Of a DNA stretch of 9,289 nucleotides, positions 1-5,892 are shown piece after piece. Both the position numbers and the translations under genes were made by a program. How positions within the stretch are numbered: position 1 is the first letter of the stretch; each line of letters starts with the position of its first letter. Under the pieces are notes generated by a model. It did no database searches and was not told where the DNA came from. It was given only the letters and a program-made list of their open reading frames with translations. Location: positions 1 to 9,289 of the forward strand of contig DKCH01000028.1 in assembly GCA_002449135.1 (NCBI GenBank), given 5' to 3'. This DNA comes from Caryophanales bacterium UBA6879 (lineage in GTDB: Bacteria; Bacillota_I; Bacilli_A; RFN20; CAG-288).

Positions 1-104
1 GCTTAAAACTTGATGATTTTGTTAACATCTATGATGGTGCTTATCAAAGAATTGTCGGTGAATTAGCTGAAGCCGCTGTTGTTTATAACAAGACTGATTT
101 CTAA
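1..104 (+). CDS. C-terminal end of an unidentified protein (possibly an ABC solute-binding protein), 5' truncated
   Basis: An open frame enters from the left edge; the first complete codon is at position 3 and TAA is at 102-104. The 33 visible residues read LKLDDFVNIYDGAYQRIVGE and continue as a helical tail ending VVYNKTDF. I do not recognise the family from so short a piece. A C-terminal helix of an extracellular sugar-binding protein would fit, because the gene is followed by a strong hairpin, small membrane proteins and a sugar-ABC ATPase, an arrangement in which binding-protein genes are often found. That is inference from context only. The frame uses the same AT-rich codons as its neighbours and the next gene has its own ribosome binding site, so I trust the coding call more than the function. 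Confidence 0.6.
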   Translation, partial: LKLDDFVNIYDGAYQRIVGELAEAAVVYNKTDF

Positions 105-115
105 AAAAGACTTTT

Positions 116-143
116 ATGGAAAGAGGGTATTCCCTCTTTCCAT
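116..143 (+). promoter_or_regulatory. Intercistronic hairpin, perfect 12-bp stem
   Basis: The 12-base arm ATGGAAAGAGGG (116-127) pairs perfectly with 132-143 around a four-base loop TATT. This is by far the most stable hairpin in the left half of the window. No uninterrupted T-run follows on the forward strand (the next bases are GTTATAAAAAAGG), so it is a poor intrinsic terminator. It lies 11 bases after the stop of the partial upstream gene and about 11 bases before the ribosome binding site of the next gene. Hairpins in this position in sugar ABC operons often protect the upstream transcript from 3' decay or let only part of transcription through. That role is inferred here. Confidence 0.8.
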
Positions 144-165
144 GTTATAAAAAAGGAGATTATAT

Positions 166-783
166 ATGGATAATAAAAAAATAAAAGAATTTGATATTAA
201 AAAATTTATCCCAAAACTTCAAAAAAGCTGTTTTTGGCTTATCCTTATAGGATTTGCTTTATTATTCGTATATAGTTTGATTTTTTGCACTCCTATAGGA
301 ACATTGGAAAATGTTATGGATGAACCTTTAGGACCTATTAGCGAAGGAAAAATTATGAATCAAATTTTACTTGATATGTTTCCTATTAACAATATATTGA
401 TTGTTTTATCTATTTTTGGAGTTATCTTCGCTTTGGGTTATAAAGTTACTAGAACTAACATTAGAGGAAAATATTATATTTCTAATTTTGTCTATGGTTT
501 TGTTTCTGGTATTTATAGTTTAGTTAGTGCTGTTTTGGTTCTTGTTTTTGATATTATTTATCTCAATGAATATAAGGCCCTAGATTTTGAAACTATTAAT
601 GCTAAATTAATTTCAATGGTAGGTGAATCTGGTACATTAGATCCTAATTCTTCTTATATTTTCATTATTGGTTTTATTCTAGTTGTCATTTTACTTTTAG
701 CTAGTGCTAGCATCTTGTTTATTACTACTTATAAAATGATTAAGCAAAATAAAGAAGCTAAATTAGAATTAAAGGGGGAATAA
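166..783 (+). CDS. Small four-helix membrane protein of unknown function (first of four)
   Basis: This 205-residue protein has a Lys-rich cytoplasmic-looking N terminus (about 1-20) followed by four predicted membrane helices at roughly 22-41, 75-92, 108-133 and 164-188. A polar segment of about 30 residues separates helices 3 and 4, and the C-terminal tail is charged. I see no cleavable signal peptide and no permease EAA-loop motif (EAA---G---------I-LP), so it is not a recognisable MalF/MalG-type ABC permease. The start ATG follows AAGGAG at 153-158 with good spacing, and the stop is one base before the next start, so it is co-transcribed with the genes that follow. By context it could be an accessory membrane component of the sugar ABC system; the sequence itself does not show a function. 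Confidence 0.85.
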   Translation: MDNKKIKEFDIKKFIPKLQKSCFWLILIGFALLFVYSLIFCTPIGTLENVMDEPLGPISEGKIMNQILLDMFPINNILIVLSIFGVIFALGYKVTRTNIRGKYYISNFVYGFVSGIYSLVSAVLVLVFDIIYLNEYKALDFETINAKLISMVGESGTLDPNSSYIFIIGFILVVILLLASASILFITTYKMIKQNKEAKLELKGE

Positions 784-784
784 T

Positions 785-1369
785 ATGAGTTTCGTAAAAA
801 AAGAAAATAATTCTAAAAATATTTCAGAAGAAAAAAATAAAAGTTATACAATTGCTGATAAATTACAAGCTTATTTTAAACCTACAGATATTCAAAAAGA
901 TATTTTAAGATATAAAAGTAATAGTTTTGCTAGAAGTTTATGCTTCTTGGCAATATTATGCAATTGTTTAGGTTTCTGTTTTGTTTATTCTACAATGACT
1001 AAGGTTACTTTTATTACTGGTGTTGATATTGTATATAATATTTTGTTCTTACTTATGACCTTTTTAACTGCTGAACAAATTAAAGTTTACAATAAAAAAG
1101 CTTCTATTTATGCCTTGTTATTAGGTGTTTTATCTATTGCTCATTATTTTTGGTATATTTTACCGCTTTATACTAGTGAAGCTATTCTTTCTTGGGTTAT
1201 GGTCGCTGATTTAATTTTGTTTATTTCTGCTGGCGCAATGCTTATAATTTCCGCTATTGCTAATTTCTTTAGAAGTTCTATTCTTTATAATTATTTAAAG
1301 GAAGCTAGTAAAACTGAATCCGCTGCCGCTTTAGAGTTAAAAAGTAAAATTAAGAAAGGTAAATTTTAA
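785..1369 (+). CDS. Small four-helix membrane protein of unknown function (second of four)
   Basis: This 194-residue protein begins with about 48 polar, mostly charged residues, then has four hydrophobic segments at roughly 49-69, 80-97, 107-127 and 136-160, and a basic, helix-like C-terminal tail. Cysteines cluster in helix 1 (C53, C59, C61, C65). No known domain or permease coupling motif is evident. Its ribosome binding site, AAGGGGGAA, lies inside the last codons of the preceding gene and the intergenic gap is a single base, so the two are translationally linked. The ABC ATPase gene starts two bases after its stop. The overall size and helix number match the other three membrane proteins here, but I could not see clear residue-level similarity by eye. 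The function is unknown; a role in the neighbouring transporter is only a contextual guess. Confidence 0.85.
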   Translation: MSFVKKENNSKNISEEKNKSYTIADKLQAYFKPTDIQKDILRYKSNSFARSLCFLAILCNCLGFCFVYSTMTKVTFITGVDIVYNILFLLMTFLTAEQIKVYNKKASIYALLLGVLSIAHYFWYILPLYTSEAILSWVMVADLILFISAGAMLIISAIANFFRSSILYNYLKEASKTESAAALELKSKIKKGKF

Positions 1370-1371
1370 TT

Positions 1372-2448
1372 ATGGCTACTTTAAAATTAGAACATATTAG
1401 AAAAGTTTACGATAATGGTGTCTTAGCTGTTGAAGATTTCGACATGGATGTTAAAGATGGTGAATTTATCGTTTTAGTTGGTCCATCTGGTTGTGGTAAA
1501 TCAACAACCTTAAGAATGATTGCTGGTTTAGAAGGTATTACTGAAGGTAAGTTCTTTATTGATGATAAAGATGTTACTGATAAAGCTAGTAAAGATAGAG
1601 ATATTGCAATGGTTTTCCAAAACTATGCTTTATATGGAAACATGACTGTTTATCAAAATATGGCATTTTCCTTAATGTTAAAGAAAGAAAATGTTGAAGT
1701 AATTCATAAGAAGGTTATTGCCGCTAGTAAGATATTGAATTTATATGATCAATTAAATAAAAAACCCAGTGCTTTATCTGGTGGTCAAAGACAAAGAGTT
1801 GCTATGGGTAGAGCTATTGTTAGAAATCCTAAAGTCTTCTTATTTGATGAACCTCTTTCAAATCTTGATGCTAAATTAAGATCTTCAATGAGAAGAGAAA
1901 TTAAGCTTTTACATTATAAATTAAAAGCCACTATGCTTTATGTTACACATGATCAAACTGAAGCTTTAACTTTAGCTGATAGAATTGTTGTTATGTCTAT
2001 GGGACGTGTGCAGCAAATTGGTACACCTAATGAAGTTTATAATGATCCTAACAATATTTTTGTTGCTTCATTTATTGGTAATCCTCCTACTAATTTCTTT
2101 GAAGGAAAAATTAAAAATGGTGAATTTATTGAAAATAATAATAATTTCACAATTAAATTACCTGCTGAAATGGTTAAAAAAGCTGAGGGACATGAAAAAA
2201 TCACACTTGGTGTTAGACCTGAATATATTTTAGAAAATGCTTCTAGTGAAAATAGTGTCGATTTGAAAGTTGAATTAGTTGAGCATCTTGGTCCATTCTC
2301 TTTAGTTCATGGAACTATTGGTTCTTCAAAATGTATATTCAAAATTAAAGGATGGCTTGATTTTGATATTGGTTTTATTGCTAATATTAATTTTGATTTA
2401 AATAAAGCTTTCCTTTTCGATAGTGAAACTGGTGATAGAATTAGATAG
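1372..2448 (+). CDS. msmX: MsmX/UgpC-type ABC transporter ATP-binding protein for sugar import
   Basis: This is a 358-residue ATPase subunit of the carbohydrate-uptake (CUT1) class, which hydrolyses ATP on the cytoplasmic face to drive sugar permeases. All nucleotide-binding motifs are intact: Walker A GPSGCGKST (37-45), Q-loop Q83 in VFQNYALYGNMTV, signature LSGGQ (135-139), Walker B with D159 and E160 in VFLFDEPLSNLD, and H-loop H193 in YVTHDQTEALTLADR. The C-terminal third, with VASFIGNPPTNFFEG and LGVRPE, is the TOBE regulatory domain of MalK/UgpC/MsmX proteins, and the length is normal. The Q-loop has YGNMT where most relatives have YPHMT. One MsmX can serve several importers in Firmicutes, including pectin-oligosaccharide importers in Bacillus, so the substrate is inferred from neighbours as oligogalacturonides. 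The gene sits between two pairs of small membrane proteins rather than beside typical permeases. Confidence 0.96.
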   Translation: MATLKLEHIRKVYDNGVLAVEDFDMDVKDGEFIVLVGPSGCGKSTTLRMIAGLEGITEGKFFIDDKDVTDKASKDRDIAMVFQNYALYGNMTVYQNMAFSLMLKKENVEVIHKKVIAASKILNLYDQLNKKPSALSGGQRQRVAMGRAIVRNPKVFLFDEPLSNLDAKLRSSMRREIKLLHYKLKATMLYVTHDQTEALTLADRIVVMSMGRVQQIGTPNEVYNDPNNIFVASFIGNPPTNFFEGKIKNGEFIENNNNFTIKLPAEMVKKAEGHEKITLGVRPEYILENASSENSVDLKVELVEHLGPFSLVHGTIGSSKCIFKIKGWLDFDIGFIANINFDLNKAFLFDSETGDRIR

Positions 2449-2459
2449 AGGAGATAGTT

Positions 2460-3095
2460 ATGGAAAATAATAAAAATATTCAAGAAGTTAAAGTTAATGA
2501 TAATGTTTCTAATGATGATGCCTCTTTAGCCGCTCAATATTCCAAGGGTCCTTTTATTTTAGGTCTTACTAGATTCTTAATTTCATTAAAGAATCATATT
2601 AATAAGTTTGGATTATTTTTTACTGTTGTTTCTATGCTTGTTGGCACTTGTATTATCTTTATAAAAGTTAGAGCTATTTATGGTTTTGCAAGTAAAAATG
2701 GAACTTATGATTCTTTTTCGGCTATCTTTTATTTTGTTTCTACTTTATTTGCTATTTTAAGTTGTGTAGCTTATATGAACGCTTATGCTAGACATTCTTC
2801 TAATGTTAAGAAATATTCTATGTTAGGCGTATATTTTGTTATGATGATTGCTCAAGTTGTTTTTGAGTTTCTCTTTGTTTTTTCAGCTTATAGAGCTTTA
2901 GCTGACAGAGGTGATCAAATTGATAATACTTTAGGATATAATGTTACTTCTATGTCCTTAACTTGGACTTATATCCACATTAGTTTGTTAATTGCTTCAA
3001 TTATAATTGCTGTTCTTGTAATATTCTTACAACCTGTTTGTAAAAAGATTAATGTTGACTTATCATTTTTATCTTTTAAAAAGAAGAATAAATAA
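2460..3095 (+). CDS. Small four-helix membrane protein of unknown function (third of four)
   Basis: This 211-residue protein has a polar, Asn- and Asp-rich N-terminal region (1-30), a short amphipathic stretch, then four membrane helices at about 50-68, 86-106, 120-142 and 169-190, and ends in a Lys-rich tail. A polar segment of about 25 residues separates helices 3 and 4. The first protein of the set (166-783) has the same spacing of helices and the same 3-4 loop, so the two may be distant paralogues, although I see no convincing residue identity. There is no permease EAA motif and no signal peptide. The start ATG follows AGAGGAGA with good spacing. The stop overlaps the next start as TAATG, which implies coupled translation. 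No function can be read from the sequence. Confidence 0.85.
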   Translation: MENNKNIQEVKVNDNVSNDDASLAAQYSKGPFILGLTRFLISLKNHINKFGLFFTVVSMLVGTCIIFIKVRAIYGFASKNGTYDSFSAIFYFVSTLFAILSCVAYMNAYARHSSNVKKYSMLGVYFVMMIAQVVFEFLFVFSAYRALADRGDQIDNTLGYNVTSMSLTWTYIHISLLIASIIIAVLVIFLQPVCKKINVDLSFLSFKKKNK

Positions 3096-3646
3096 TGAAA
3101 AAAGATATAAAAGAAAATCAAATTGTTGAGTCTGATAATCAAATAAAAGAAAATGTATATAAGGTATCCTGGTTTACTAGAATACCTTACTTTTTTAAAC
3201 CTATATTATTAAAATATTGGTGCTTCGGAATGTGCTATTTCTTTATTGAGATGGGTTTAGGTAATATTAGTGGTCTTACTAGTTGGTATTTAACTATTAT
3301 CGATGGTGTTTTTATGGGAATAGTTAATGATTTGGTTGTTTATAAGATTTTAGATTTATGGGATACGGAAAAACACGAATCTAGACCATATATTTTCTTT
3401 AGGTCGACTAGATTTTATTCTCTTTTTATAAATGTATTTTATGGACTAGCTTGGGCAATTATTACTAAATTACTTTGTTCAACATTTTCTTTATTAATTG
3501 CTACTTATATTGTAAAAGGAACTTGGTGGTTTAGAGAACCATTTTCCTTTGCCTTAGTTGGTCTTGCTGTTGATGCTGTCTTAATTGGCATAAAAAATCT
3601 CTGTTTTTTAGGTTATAAAAAGCTTTTTCATAAGGAGGAAATGTAA
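3095..3646 (+). CDS. Small four-helix membrane protein of unknown function (fourth of four)
   Basis: This 183-residue protein has a polar N terminus (1-25), then a stretch rich in aromatic residues and four hydrophobic segments at about 37-56, 64-83, 107-128 and 149-168. Between helices 2 and 3 is a charged cytoplasmic-type loop (DLWDTEKHESRPY), and a Trp pair (W144, W145) precedes helix 4. It does not resemble a canonical ABC permease and I do not recognise a DUF624/YesL pattern, although YesL-type proteins of similar size do accompany pectin ABC importers in Bacillus. The first base of its start codon is the last base of the preceding stop. Its own stop overlaps the GH28 start in the same way, so it links the transporter genes to the pectinase gene in one operon. 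The function is unknown. Confidence 0.85.
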   Translation: MKKDIKENQIVESDNQIKENVYKVSWFTRIPYFFKPILLKYWCFGMCYFFIEMGLGNISGLTSWYLTIIDGVFMGIVNDLVVYKILDLWDTEKHESRPYIFFRSTRFYSLFINVFYGLAWAIITKLLCSTFSLLIATYIVKGTWWFREPFSFALVGLAVDAVLIGIKNLCFLGYKKLFHKEEM

Positions 3647-5184
3647 TGAAATTTAAGGCTCTATTTATCTCAGCTACTTCTGCTTGTTTTGAACTTGTAA
3701 ATAAAGATATTTATTATTCTTCTAAAAAGTTTGATGTTTATTTAAACGATGAATTGAAGTTAGTCGATGTAGATACTAATGTTTTTTCTTTATATAATTT
3801 AGAACCTAATAGAGAATACGTGGTTAGAGTTGATGATTATGAATTGACTTTTTATACTGATAATGTTTCTGTGATTTTACATAGTAAAGATTTTTTTAAT
3901 CAGTCAAAAAATAACGATGATACTTTGGCTTTACAAGCCGCTATTAATTGTTTACCTAAGGATGGTTTATTAGTTATTGATGAAGGTGAATATCATATTA
4001 CTTCTTTATTCTTAAAATCTAATATCACAATTGATATTAAAAAGGGTGCTCAATTATTAGCTAATACTAATATGGATGCTTATCCTTTAATTCCTGGTGA
4101 AGTTGAAATGTATGACTCTAATAAAAAGCTTCAACTTGTAACTTGGGAAGGTAATCCTTTTGTTACTAAGTCATCAATTATTACTGCATTTCATTGTCAA
4201 AATATTAAACTTGTCGGTGAAGGTATAGTTGATGGTCAAGCTCAATTATCAAATTTTTGGAAGGATGTTAAAAACTTACCTTGGGGTCGTCCTAGAGATA
4301 TGTTTTTTAATGACTGCAAGCATTTATATGTTCATGGTTTAACTATTCAAAATACTCCTTGTTGGACTATCCATCCTTATTTTTGTGATCATACAGGATG
4401 GTATGATTTAAGGGTAAATAATCCAGGAGATCACGCCCCTAATACTGATGGTATGGATCCTGAGTGCTGTCATGATATTAAAATTATTGGTGTGAAATTT
4501 TCTGTTGGTGATGATTGTATTGCTGTTAAATCCGGTAAATTTTATATTGGTAAAACTTATAAAAAACCTACAGATAAATTAGTTATTAGAAATTGTTTTA
4601 TGAATAGAGGACATGGTGGAATTGTTCTTGGTTCTGAAATTGGTGCTGGAACTAAAGATATTTCTGTTGAACGTTGTCTTTTTGTTGGTACTGATCGTGG
4701 ATTAAGAATTAAAACTAGAAGAGGTAGAGGAAAAGATTCTGTTATTGATGATATCTTATTTAAAGATATTAAGATGGTAGATGTTAAAACTCCTTTAGTA
4801 ATCAACATGTTCTATTTTTGTGATCCTGATGGAAAAACTGAATATGTTTATTCAAAGGAGAAACTACCAGTAGATGATAGAACTCCTTATATAGGTAAAT
4901 TTGTTTTTGATCAAATTCATGCTACTGGAGCTGAATATGCTTTAGGGTGGTTTTATGGTCTCCCTGAACAGCCTATTGGGTCTGTAACTATTAAAAATTC
5001 TTCTTTTAGTATGAAAGAAGACGCAAAGCCTGGTATGCCAGCTATGATGTCATATATTGATCCTCAATGTAAAACTGGTTTTTATTTTAATAATGTTAAA
5101 GAAATTGTTTTTGAAAATGTAAAAGCTAGTGGATATAAGGGTGATAAAGTTATTTTAAATAACGTATCTTCTTTTAAAGAATAG
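3646..5184 (+). CDS. GH28 polygalacturonase, probably a cytoplasmic exo-acting enzyme
   Basis: This 512-residue glycoside hydrolase family 28 enzyme cleaves alpha-1,4-galacturonosyl bonds by inversion. The four family motifs are present: N266-T267-D268 (NTDG), the D289-D290 pair in GDDCIAVKSG, H323 in RGHGGIVLGSE, and R354-I355-K356 in RGLRIKTRRGRG, supplying the three catalytic aspartates and the substrate-binding His, Arg and Lys. Residues 1 to about 75 look like a small beta domain of the fibronectin type III kind seen at the N terminus of some exo-polygalacturonases. The beta-helix begins near residue 90. There is no signal peptide, so it should stay in the cytoplasm and trim imported oligogalacturonides from an end. 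The start is fixed by AAGGAGG at 3632-3638, and the gene overlaps the preceding stop by one base. Exo action is inferred from domain layout, location and ABC linkage; related family activities such as rhamnogalacturonase or xylogalacturonan hydrolase cannot be excluded. Confidence 0.93.
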   Translation: MKFKALFISATSACFELVNKDIYYSSKKFDVYLNDELKLVDVDTNVFSLYNLEPNREYVVRVDDYELTFYTDNVSVILHSKDFFNQSKNNDDTLALQAAINCLPKDGLLVIDEGEYHITSLFLKSNITIDIKKGAQLLANTNMDAYPLIPGEVEMYDSNKKLQLVTWEGNPFVTKSSIITAFHCQNIKLVGEGIVDGQAQLSNFWKDVKNLPWGRPRDMFFNDCKHLYVHGLTIQNTPCWTIHPYFCDHTGWYDLRVNNPGDHAPNTDGMDPECCHDIKIIGVKFSVGDDCIAVKSGKFYIGKTYKKPTDKLVIRNCFMNRGHGGIVLGSEIGAGTKDISVERCLFVGTDRGLRIKTRRGRGKDSVIDDILFKDIKMVDVKTPLVINMFYFCDPDGKTEYVYSKEKLPVDDRTPYIGKFVFDQIHATGAEYALGWFYGLPEQPIGSVTIKNSSFSMKEDAKPGMPAMMSYIDPQCKTGFYFNNVKEIVFENVKASGYKGDKVILNNVSSFKE

Positions 5185-5196
5185 GAGATTAAATAA

Positions 5197-5769
5197 ATGA
5201 AAAAAGCTTGTTATATTATTATTTCTATCGAAGGAAAAATAGATAATTTATTAGTAGAAAGATTTTTTAATAAGCTTTTTAAAAATATTGAATATAGTTT
5301 ATCTAATATAGGTGATAATTATTTATTAGTAATTGAAGATAGTGGTAATAATTTAGGAATTTTGCAAAATTCATTTTTAGCTGCGGGTGAAGATTTAGAT
5401 GTAATTATTAAAGGATTAATTGTTCCTACATATACTCCTAAATTTGCTTATTATTTGAAGTTTGTTGAAAATTACAAATTAAAATATCTTTTTGAAATTG
5501 CTGAGTTTGTACCAAAGTTTTATAATGAAAATCTTTTTTTAATTGAAAATTTTGATTTATATACTTTAGAAACTGTTAAGGCATATATAGAAGCCAATAA
5601 TTCTCCTTTATTTGCCTCTTATAAATTATATGTTCATCGTAATACTGTAACTTATCGTGTTGAAAGGTTTATGCAGGATACTGGAGTGAGTTTAAATAGC
5701 TTTGCGAATCAAGTTTTTATTTATTTTTTAATTTCTAAAAGAATCGCACTTGAAACTCAAGCGGTTTAA
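5197..5769 (+). CDS. Short PucR/CdaR-type transcriptional regulator with C-terminal helix-turn-helix
   Basis: This 190-residue protein ends in the PucR/CdaR-type helix-turn-helix: LETVKAYIEANN from about residue 124 leads to the diagnostic LYVHRNTVTYRVERF (H147, R148, N149, T150) and a final helix pair to about 183. The usual family members are 300-500 residues with sensory and GGDEF-like regions. Here only about 120 residues precede the helix-turn-helix, and they may be a reduced or diverged GGDEF-like segment; I see no ligand-binding motif. The start follows AGGAGATTA, which overlaps the TAG of the polygalacturonase gene 12 bases upstream, so it belongs to the same operon. CdaR-type proteins usually activate sugar-acid operons, so control of this pectin cluster is a reasonable inference. 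The direction of regulation and the ligand are not visible. Confidence 0.82.
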   Translation: MKKACYIIISIEGKIDNLLVERFFNKLFKNIEYSLSNIGDNYLLVIEDSGNNLGILQNSFLAAGEDLDVIIKGLIVPTYTPKFAYYLKFVENYKLKYLFEIAEFVPKFYNENLFLIENFDLYTLETVKAYIEANNSPLFASYKLYVHRNTVTYRVERFMQDTGVSLNSFANQVFIYFLISKRIALETQAV

Positions 5770-5862
5770 TCCTAAACTATTAAAGGTTAAACGTGCTATT
5801 AAAAGCCTTATAGCATTATATCGGAACTTAAAAGACTGCGTTTTAAGATAGGTGAAAAGAAA

Positions 5863-5881
5863 AACTAGTTGCAGACTAGTT
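5863..5881 (+). promoter_or_regulatory. Dyad repeat immediately upstream of the eda ribosome binding site, possible operator or hairpin
   Basis: AACTAGT and ACTAGTT form a perfect 7-bp inverted repeat separated by five bases. Because ACTAGT is itself a palindrome, the same bases also read as a direct repeat of ACTAGTT with an 11-base period, about one DNA turn. The right arm touches AGGAGG. It may be a binding site for a dimeric regulator acting on DNA, or an RNA hairpin that affects ribosome access; the sequence alone does not decide between these. Confidence 0.5.
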
Positions 5882-5887
5882 AGGAGG
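5882..5887 (+). promoter_or_regulatory. Ribosome binding site of eda, partly coverable by leader pairing
   Basis: A perfect AGGAGG lies five bases before the ATG at 5893 and fixes that start. It abuts the 3' arm of the leader hairpin at 5863-5881, and four of its bases (5882-5885) can pair with the start of the leader at 5770-5773. Confidence 0.85.
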
Positions 5888-5892
5888 AAATT

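Larger units (their letters stand above)
5770..5892 (+). promoter_or_regulatory. Structured 5' leader of eda, candidate RNA regulatory element
   Basis: This 123-nt gap contains three inverted repeats in a row. Hairpin 1 pairs TGCTAT (5794-5799) with ATAGCA (5810-5815). Hairpin 2 pairs CTTAAAA (5827-5833) with TTTTAAG (5841-5847) around loop GACTGCG. Hairpin 3 pairs AACTAGT (5863-5869) with ACTAGTT (5875-5881) around loop TGCAG. Loop 2 carries CTGC and loop 3 carries GCAG, so they could form a kissing contact of four pairs, or five with a G-U pair. The first bases after the upstream stop, TCCTAAACTA (5770-5779), can instead pair with TAGTTAGGA (5877-5885) with one bulged A. That would disrupt hairpin 3 and cover the ribosome binding site. 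I match this to no riboswitch class I know. No terminator T-run and no convincing sigma-A promoter is visible. All foldings are by eye. Confidence 0.5.

Noticed and set aside
116..143. Intrinsic terminator ending the upstream transcript
   Set aside because: The stem is excellent but the bases after it are GTTATAAAAAAGG, not a T-run, so full termination is unlikely.
1985..2233. Second forward frame inside the ABC ATPase gene
   Set aside because: It overlaps the intact TOBE domain coding region; the low-complexity Leu/Ile/Lys protein is typical of out-of-frame AT-rich sequence.
166..3646. The small membrane proteins as the MalF/MalG-type permeases of the ABC importer
   Set aside because: They are shorter (183-211 residues against about 280-300), have four helices rather than six, and lack the EAA coupling motif.
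4557..4808. Open frame on the reverse strand inside the GH28 gene
   Set aside because: It lies wholly opposite the conserved catalytic part of GH28, has no ribosome binding site or recognisable protein features, and is a by-product of the opposite-strand codons.
5787..5814. Sigma-A promoter in the eda leader (TTAAAC and TATAGC)
   Set aside because: Only three of six and four of six bases match consensus, which is expected often by chance in DNA this AT-rich.
5770..5892. Leader as a known purine or guanidine-II riboswitch
   Set aside because: Two hairpins with complementary loops recall these classes, but the conserved junction bases of the purine class and the ACGR loops of guanidine-II are absent.
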